A stretch of 64,000 nucleotides of DNA from Isoetes taiwanensis (taxonomy: Eukaryota; Streptophyta; Lycopodiopsida; Isoetales; Isoetaceae). Of this stretch, positions 57,064 to 64,000 are shown in pieces. The notes under the pieces were generated by a model. It ran no database searches, was not told the origin of the DNA, and saw nothing but the letters and a program-made list of their open reading frames with translations. Position 1 is the stretch's first letter. Each line of letters opens with the position of its first letter. The DNA lies in NCBI GenBank assembly GCA_021234155.1, contig JAJEKV010000006.1, forward strand, positions 7,102,435-7,166,434, read 5' to 3'. The position numbers and the translations under genes are program-made.

Positions 57064-57801
57064 GGCGAAATTTTATCTTATGCCACAAATTTTTTGCTGA
57101 AGGATTTTACGATAAATTTGGGAGGAATTGCTTCACTTTTTTTGCGATTTGGTGACCGAAGGAAATACTTGATATATATCGGAATACACATCTGAGTGCA
57201 TTGAAGGCTAACTATAACAAGGATCATACACTAGGTAACCTACAGAGCCTTTCTCGAGCCAATCAGAAATATTCTAAAGCCGTAAGAGGCTAGAAAAAAA
57301 AAGAGAAGAAAAATATTGTCATAGCAATGACAAAGGATGGCATCCCTACTTCCTCCCGCAAAGGTCGGGAGAATGCCCATTGATATTTATTGACATACGA
57401 GGGATGAACAAGGTATGGGATTGCAAAAATACGAATCTATTTACAAGGATAGCCAATATGATCACCGGCCAAAGTTTATCCCACTTGGTTATTATCATCG
57501 CTCTGCGGAATTTGCCCAATTGCTTGTCAAATGTTCAAAACAAATTCGTGAGGTAGCCTGTCTTTAGGTTCTTATGAGAAGAAATGGTTGGGAGAACAAT
57601 GAAGGGTGAAAGAATATGATGCCACTATAAGGTTCCTGTTGTGTGCATTAACAGGAGTGATGTTCGTAGCACCGCGGCACCTGATTTGGAGCTTCGCCTA
57701 TCTCCCGACCAAAGTCTAAAGCAACACCATTGCCTCCAATGCCTTCTTAATTAATGAGGATGGAGTGAGAAGATAAAAAAAAGTTTCCAACTCTTTTACA
57801 G

Positions 57802-58275
57802 GCAAACCAAGATACAAAATGGGCGGCAATGGAAGGAGATCTTGTATTGAAATGCTCGCTGAAACCTTTGTATGCCTATTATATTGTTGATCACCGGTGC
57901 CCACCGTTGGTATGTTTCGGATTTCTTTTGGCTGGAAACGTTTCTCGTGTCGCTCTTATGCAAGGCAAAAAGAGTGTGGGCTTTGAAAGTTCAGGTAAAG
58001 TGTGCCGTTTCGAGGGCCTTCTTGGAAACGCTTTGAGAAAATGGCCAGTCAAACCACGGGGGATCTGGCGAAGAAGAGGAGAAAGCGTAGAACGAGGGCT
58101 AATCCTTTCTTTGCCCAATATCGGTGTACCCAAAAACACAGATATATGGGGGTTGGATACCATTTTGGATAACCTCGATGCTAAGTCCTACGAGGAGAGA
58201 ATGCAAGAAACAAAGCTTGGCCGGAAGCGGAAAAAAGGTATTCAAGCTCTGCGAGCCCACTTTTCAAAAAATTAA
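57802..58275 (+). other. Exon-like frame of about 157 codons, unknown basic protein
   Basis: Starts after an acceptor (TTTTACAG|GC) and reads NQDTKWAAMEGDLVLKCSLK, PLYAYYIVDHRCPPLVCFGF, LLAGNVSRVALMQGKKSVGF, GLLGNALRKWPVKPRGIWRR, LILSLPNIGVPKNTDIWGLD, TILDNLDAKSYEERMQETKL, then GRKRKKGIQALRAHFSKN and a stop at 58273. Length, low stop density and the basic tail make it the best coding candidate of the 54-59 kb block. No domain is recognised. Confidence 0.45.
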
Positions 58276-58374
58276 GTGCCTTTGAATGAGAAGATTGATG
58301 GGTACATGCCATTCTTGACAGAACATAAGTTTTGAATACATGGGCGTAGCACATGCAAATAGACCAAACAACAC

Positions 58375-58704
58375 ATGGAAATGCATTTAACATCACATGG
58401 AAAGCAGACCAAGATGAGGGAACATTGGGACACAAAACATCGGTACACTTTGCAAGAAAGCGAGAAGCTTTTTCATCCACATGAGAGCTGCTACGGGAAG
58501 AAGGAACTTATAGGCGTGAATGCAGGCGTGGGAGTGAAAATCACGGGCCGATTCACATGTGGAGTGCATCGCAAAGGCCCATGGGTGTTGAGATTCGGAG
58601 AAGGTCGTTGGTTATTGAGATGGACCTTAACACAAACTATAGAATTGCAGGAGCGCCACGTCATCCCATGGCCAATGAAATGGTGTGATACCGATAGTGT
58701 CTGA
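58375..58704 (+). other. Open frame, unknown
   Basis: About 109 codons with an ATG start (MEMHLTSHGKQTKMREHWDT, KHRYTLQESEKLFHPHESCY, VGVKITGRFTCGVHRKGPWV). No family is recognised. The opposite strand is also open. Confidence 0.25.
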
Positions 58705-59240
58705 AAAACAATCACAAGAATTGTAGTTGCATTCCTCAAGAATGATTCGCGTACATTACTTCCTTCAATGGAAATTTTTGTTTGAGGAATATGTATTACC
58801 ATATCTTTTTGTCCTTACTACTACGCCCGTGCATGTTTAATGTTAAAAATAATGCGTCGCGATCCAATGGCAAATACATAGCTTTAAATCTTTGAAATGT
58901 TTGTGCTATGCTTGCTCCAACTCGTACCTATTTTGTACATAATGCTCTCATATGGTTTTAATAAAAAGCTCATTATTTTGTCTCTTTTTTAACTGCGAAA
59001 GATCGGCGTTAGCGATTCTTTGCGATAAGATAGAGCATTCCCTCCAACTACATTCTACTCACGATGGACCTTTGCATGAGCTATAAAACTATATTCCAGG
59101 AACAACTTAGGAATCATTGAGTAGAATTTGTACAAAAAAACGCCAACTTTTACTTTCGGTTGCTAGTAGTTTGTACACTATATGGCTAACTCCACGAACC
59201 TATTTTCATGCTAAGCGAGAATTCCAAATTTCTCTAATTA

Positions 59241-59366
59241 ATTAATTCATGCTTTGTTTTGTGGAAAGATCGTAAGAACTAAGGCATAACATAAAGAAAA
59301 AGCAAGGATAAGAAAATGGCACGAGAATATTGTGACAAATAAAAATAGAACTCATGATTCGGATGA
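59241..59366 (+). repeat. Repeat copy B, shared with 48796-48905
   Basis: Same order and orientation as the copy upstream of the tandem small-gene units; preceded in both places by a CTAATT..CATGCTT segment. Confidence 0.6.
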
Positions 59367-60035
59367 ATCTATGAATAGATCTAGCAGAACTAAGGAATAA
59401 CGTAAAAGGTTAAAAAATATGCTTACCTTGTGTCCAGTTTGATCAACGTTCTTAAAGTAAAATCATAAAATGAAAGCTGCAGCCTATTGGATAGCCACAA
59501 ATAAAGAAAGGCATCGTCTTAGTTGGGGTGTTCATCTTCATCTTGAAGCTTCTTGGAATGGAGTTCCGAAAGGCAAACATAGAACAATGAGTACATCTTA
59601 CTCCCCAATGAATCTACTCCTCTAAATTTTACCCATCTTAGGATTAAGAAATGCATGTCGCTAGGTCTGTTTTGTCGGACATGCTAGGGATATGCACAAT
59701 GAGTACGGCTTTTTATATTCTGAGCCTTGCATAAGACATACACATCAAGCCGGCATGCATGAGCCAAAGGCATGCAAAGTAATTCATGCAAGGGAGAAAA
59801 GCTCACATAATAGTCATATGGGCTCATGGTTTTGCTTCTGAGCAGAATGTGTTTCTAACTGGAAGAGCTTTATCCACCATGGTTATGGCGCAAAAGTTTT
59901 TTCTTACTGCTGAGAATCGTAAGAGGAAGTAGCTTCACCCAGCAAGCATCATTAACATGACTAGATATAGCAGGGGTTTACTGGGAAATACAGCCATGTG
60001 TGAGGTGAGGTTTTGGAAAAAGGGAGAGCTAAATT

Positions 60036-61670
60036 ATGGGGTATTTAAACCCCAAAGGGTATGGCCCTTTTTCTGATTCTGACAGCATTTCTTGGCGAAG
60101 GCCACGAGGAGTTAGAAATACATTTCACGAGAGGCTAGAGTTTTTATTCATTATTAATATCTTACATGAGATCTCGTTTGAGGACACTTTTTCCATATTA
60201 CTGACGGCCGGGAATCACGCTGTATTCTTTTGTTGGCCAGAGGTATACAATATCTTGGTTATAACCCGACCTGCATATCATGGTGGCAGCTTTGGGGTGG
60301 CTGCTGGAGATCCTTGCCTATATCACTCTATTAACTGTATACTTGATTTGAAGTTTATTTCTACCAATGCACCCAAAAGGTAAACCTTTACTTGATATTG
60401 GAGACTTTTATGCTTATTAATATGAGAATAATTCACGGTAATAAAATGCTTGAATGAATATTGGCTTTCAATGACCTAGAGTATTATTTTGTTTGGCACG
60501 ACCCTTGGACGATACCACGAAATGGCTTTGAATCACATGAAATGAGGATAAGCTGGATATTCACACAAAGAGAGCTCAAAAGATCAAAGGATTTTTTACA
60601 AATGTTTCTTGTTGAGGATGATAAAGCGATAAAAGCTTTTGAATCACATCTGTGCGGCCTAAAACTCTCTCATGTTCTTTGCCACTGCCTACATTTAGGC
60701 ATGGTTGTCTTGAACCATATTTATAAGGTAGCAAAGTAGAAATAATTTATTTACTCTTATACTTATATATTTTAAATTAGAGTACTTAAAATTTACTCAA
60801 GTCTTAAATATTTTTTTAGAGGGTTATGCGTGCATGATGCAAAGTGGCATATTCATATAATTGATTTGTAAAGGATATCGAAGTTCTGAGCCAGGATTAA
60901 TGCAACATCCTTTTATGCATTATTTGTACATCTTTGATTCATTTGGAATTATTAAGTTTTGCAGCGTTTGTGGTGCAGATTTTGGGATCCCGTTAGGTAG
61001 GTTTTTGAATTCACAAACAAAGGATGACTCTTGCATCCCGGAATAATTTGCATCATTTAAGTAACCGAAGCACTACGTAGGGAATTTAGCGCTAGCCTTA
61101 TGTGTGCCACCTATATGGGGCTGCGGGCTTTGCGATATCCCCGGATCAGGCCGGAGTTGTATGCTTTGTTTAATCTTATCATGTTTAAGTTTGATTGCTC
61201 ACGGGATTTCAAGCCTATCCGGGACGTGGGCATGAGGAAGAGAAGTTATGGGTATTGATATTTACATGAATTATATTAAAACTTAGTAGGTTTGGTTTGG
61301 TTTTAACATTGTTCTTCTTATAATGTATACAGGATATGGCCATGGATTGGAGGAATACATTGCAAACAGCAGCGTATCTTACTTATGATTTTAGCACTAT
61401 CAGACTTTGGTCACATAATAATAAATATACTCTTGGTCTAATTCAGCCATTAAGGGAAATGTTGTTGCAATGCTTTTACCCAGAGAGAAGTCCAAGCGTG
61501 TGATTTTGCGATGCTGGCCTCACGACATATTATACAAACTCAAGTTAAGCATCAGTGCTCGTACAATGTTGAGAGCTCAAAATGTAGAAGAGTTTTCTGG
61601 AGGTGGCTGCGCTGAAGCAAAAGAGGGCCATGATGCCACCAAAACTATAGCAAAGCGAGAATTACTTTGA
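60036..61670 (+). other. Series of exon-like frames, unknown gene or TE ORF
   Basis: ATG at 60036 opens MGYLNPKGYGPFSDSDSISW, RRPRGVRNTFHERLEFLFII, ending AGDPCLYHSINCILDLKFIS..NAPKR at a donor (AAAAG|GTAAAC, 60382). Then 60479-60739: EYYFVWHDPWTIPRNGFESH, RELKRSKDFLQMFLVEDDKA, ending HIYK|GTAGCA. Then 60870-61046: CKGYRSSEPGLMQHPFMHYL, FDSFGIIKFCSVCGADFGIP. Then about 61063-61250: EALRREFSASLMCATYMGLR, LRYPRIRPELYALFNLIMFK, and 61330-61670: MAMDWRNTLQTAAYLTYDFS in one frame, LRCWPHDILYKLKLSISART in another. Splice-like borders and a consistent strand suggest one gene, but phases do not all join. I do not recognise the protein. Confidence 0.35.
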
Positions 61671-61699
61671 AATATATAATCCTGAAAATATTAGGGAGA

Positions 61700-62680
61700 G
61701 ATGGCAAGACCAAGTTGCCAATAGCGGGATAGGCAGCTAGTTGTGCTTGGCCCTCTTTGCAACTCCTTTGGCTCTTAATTTAATGCTTCGAGATTGGATT
61801 GTTAAATGTGTTAGATTGTATTCATACGTTTTACGTACCTGCTCTTGTTTTTCTTTATATATATATGAATTGTTGTATACCACATAAAAGTTTATTTTAG
61901 TGACACAAAGAAACATTTCACTTAACCTCCTAGTAGCATTTCCTCATCATCCCTGAGTGAATGGACTCAAAAGCTGCGGGGTGATTGGACTTGGGGGTGC
62001 GCTGAGTTTGGCTTCACTGGGCCTTGGTTAGTCAGGTTAGTGGTTAGTCTATATCGTGAGGATTTGGTGCCATATATATATAAAGGTAGAGTTTTCCATT
62101 AATCAAGAAACACTTGCGGTACATGGCGATTAAAACGAAACTATCAAAGATCTTATACATAAAATTCCATCAAAGGAAAATGTTGTGGTATGTAGCGAAG
62201 CCATATGAAGAGTATGCTTGAAGTGGGCTTCGCGGTGATGTAGGTGGTCAAAAGATACTTGATATGAGTAGAAATGATCTTCCAAAATAGAGACCCAGTC
62301 TTAAAAATGTAATGCTTAGAGATCACTTTACGACCACAACTAGTAATTAATGTAAAACACAGAAAGTAACTCGGCAAAATTCTGCAAGATTAGGAGATAC
62401 CATTGAGCAATTGTATGCTGACTTGGTTGGATTGGAGGATACAAGGAGGAGAATGAGGCCTCTTGGGTGCGAAGAGTAGGGGAGGGTCAAAGGAGTTAGA
62501 GAGGCATAGAAAGTCGTGATCAAAGGTGTAACTACGGTAGTACGCTCGGCCAGTACCCATATCCATGCAAGATAAATTCGGATCTGATCAAACCAAGAAG
62601 AAGCAAGGAACCAAACAAAATCAGCCAGCGTGCGGCAGGTGTAGTCTTTCCTGCAGGAATGCGGGAATTCCTGGAGTCAT
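61700..62680. other. No gene seen
   Basis: A/T-rich tracts including TATATATATA near 61856 and 62074; no supportable gene. Confidence 0.4.
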
Positions 62681-62689
62681 GTATGCGCT

Positions 62690-64000
62690 GGAAATCAAAC
62701 ATAATTAATAGACTTGCACCCCACTTCTACTTGAACATCTTTTGGTAGTAGTATCCAGGGGGTTTTGGCTGTTTGTTGAAGAATAGTTTGGTCAGGTCGA
62801 CTTTTGAAATGATTGTCCTCCAAATCACCCATGCTACTTTTTTTGTGACTTTCTCCAAGTAGGCTAACATCATCCCAATTTAGAATTTTGCCTAACATTG
62901 AAGTTAGCTGAATGGAAAAAGACCCCACAGAGTGACCAGCCACCAAATCCCATTTTAAATTATGGTATGTTTGAACATGTGATGCGTGAACATCTAAAGG
63001 TTGAAAGGAAATGCAATTTGTTGATCAAAAATCAGAAATTCTTTTTGCCATAAACTACTTTCTATTTCTTACCCCTTTGAGGATATTCCAAAGAGCAATA
63101 AACATGATAGTAATGCTTAAAAGTGCAATCATTTTGGACATAAAGGCAAATTTCCACACAGTCCTGTTGGGAAGCATCATCAAACCAAGACCAAAAAGAA
63201 TTAAGCTTAGAGGCGAGGATAAAGATGGCCTTCCACAGGATGCTTCCCTCCAGGGGCTACTAGCACAAAGCAGAGATGTTGGCTCCCATTCAGGAAAGTT
63301 ATAAGTGGAGATACTTTTTATTGGCTAACAACCAAATAAAGAAGTTGATCTTAGGAAGCAATAGAGTTCCAAACATTGAAATAGAGCTTGTAGCCTCCTC
63401 CATGAAGTACATTGGAGCCATTTTGGGGCTATGAGCTTTTGGATACTGATTGTCAAAGGAATTTGCTAATAAGCGGGGGAATACTGTGACCTTATAAACA
63501 CTTTACGGTATTTGGTTGCCTTAGGGGACAATATTGTAGATGCGAGGGAAGGATAGACTTAATATACAAATAGATCTTTTATCACTAGAAATTGCCATGA
63601 ACTAAGTTTTTGGTTGGTCAAGGATAGGTTTATTGTTCTTATATATAGGTCTGAGGAAAGAGGCCATAATCGGACCATTTTCTTATAAAGTTCTAGGGAT
63701 GTCGAAGCGAAAGTCTTGGGATGATTCTTAACTGCTTGGTGGATTCGAGGAAATAGTCATTTTGCAAGTTAGAGATCTTGAGGTCATCGCATATACTTAA
63801 GCCCGGATTTTTATTCTGCAAGCCATAATAGAGTTTCTCACTTAAAATTGCAGCTGGGGAGTGTTGAAAGCGAGTCGAGGTAAAATATGCTCCAGTGCTT
63901 TAGGATGGCCAACGAGGTGTGACAAGAGCTGATTATCGACGATGGAAATACAGGAGAGGACCCGGCCACTATTTCGCTGGAAGGATTTCCAAATGTATAT
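62690..64000 (-). mobile_element. L1-type LINE ORF2 C-terminal fragment, continues beyond the window
   Basis: Minus-strand frames: IYIWKSFQRNSGRVLSCISI, VDNQLLSHLVGHPKALEHIL, PRLAFNTPQL (at 63990-63850), SVYKVTVFPRLLANSFDNQ, APMYFMEEATSSISMFGTLL, PKINFFIWLLANKKYLHL (the helical start of zf-RVT), then LKWDLVAGHSVGSFSIQLTS and ILLPKDVQVEVGCKSINYV. The PKINFFIWLL segment corresponds to NPKIKSFIW in the copy at 33.9 kb. Stops and frameshifts show decay. Confidence 0.65.

Noticed and set aside
54500-58750. Endogenous giant-virus or bacterial insertion
   Set aside because: I found no viral hallmark proteins and no bacterial operon features; the splice sites argue for nuclear DNA. Left only as an open question on origin.

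Overview
The window is nuclear DNA of a land plant. It contains a spliced GROWTH-REGULATING FACTOR (GRF) gene with plant-specific QLQ and WRC domains, an orphan exon of an NPH3-type protein, plant-like GT-AG introns, L1-type LINEs, and an LTR element with an initiator-Met-type primer binding site. The mix of transposon families, including DDE-like families also seen in animals, suggests a large, repeat-rich genome, possibly a fern or another non-angiosperm. That placement is inference. Most of the window is transposable-element (TE) sequence at different stages of decay.

Layout. 0-9.4 kb: tandem duplications, tRNA-like SINE heads, retroposon 3' ends with (ATTCT)n tails, an NPH3 exon between direct repeats, and a 1.2-kb foldback element full of a palindromic GGGTTCGCC..GGCGAACCC motif. 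9.41-13.51 kb: a structurally complete pogo-like transposon with 18-bp perfect terminal inverted repeats (TIRs), a TA target duplication and an intact four-exon transposase gene. 13.5-19.5 kb: a minisatellite, a TRIM-like candidate and a short-LTR retroelement with primer binding site and polypurine tract. 20-23 kb: a LINE relic and tandem repeats. 24.1-26.9 kb: the GRF gene, the only clear host gene. 27-35.9 kb: duplicated AT-rich sequence and fragments of three LINEs.

35.9-41 kb: a degenerate DDE-type transposase-like gene, convergent with a HAD/FCP1-like phosphatase gene that has two nonsense codons. 41.5-46.6 kb: two LINEs head to head. 48.8-50.2 kb: two tandem units with closely matching promoters, each carrying a small unknown ORF. 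50.3-53.7 kb: a decayed transposase of a second DDE-like family (LDNC..QNKN / GHTHDDID). 54.5-61.7 kb: CpG-rich sequence with a plausible promoter, a first exon and several open exons that I cannot assign. 62.7-64 kb: a further LINE fragment running off the end.

How the parts work together: GRF is a nuclear transcription activator. The pogo-like element carries everything expected of an autonomous element: transposase, matching ends and an array of ~21-bp subterminal repeats. Most other genes are parts of mobile elements, many broken by frameshifts and stop codons. Several of the stop codons fit C-to-T decay at plant methylation contexts.
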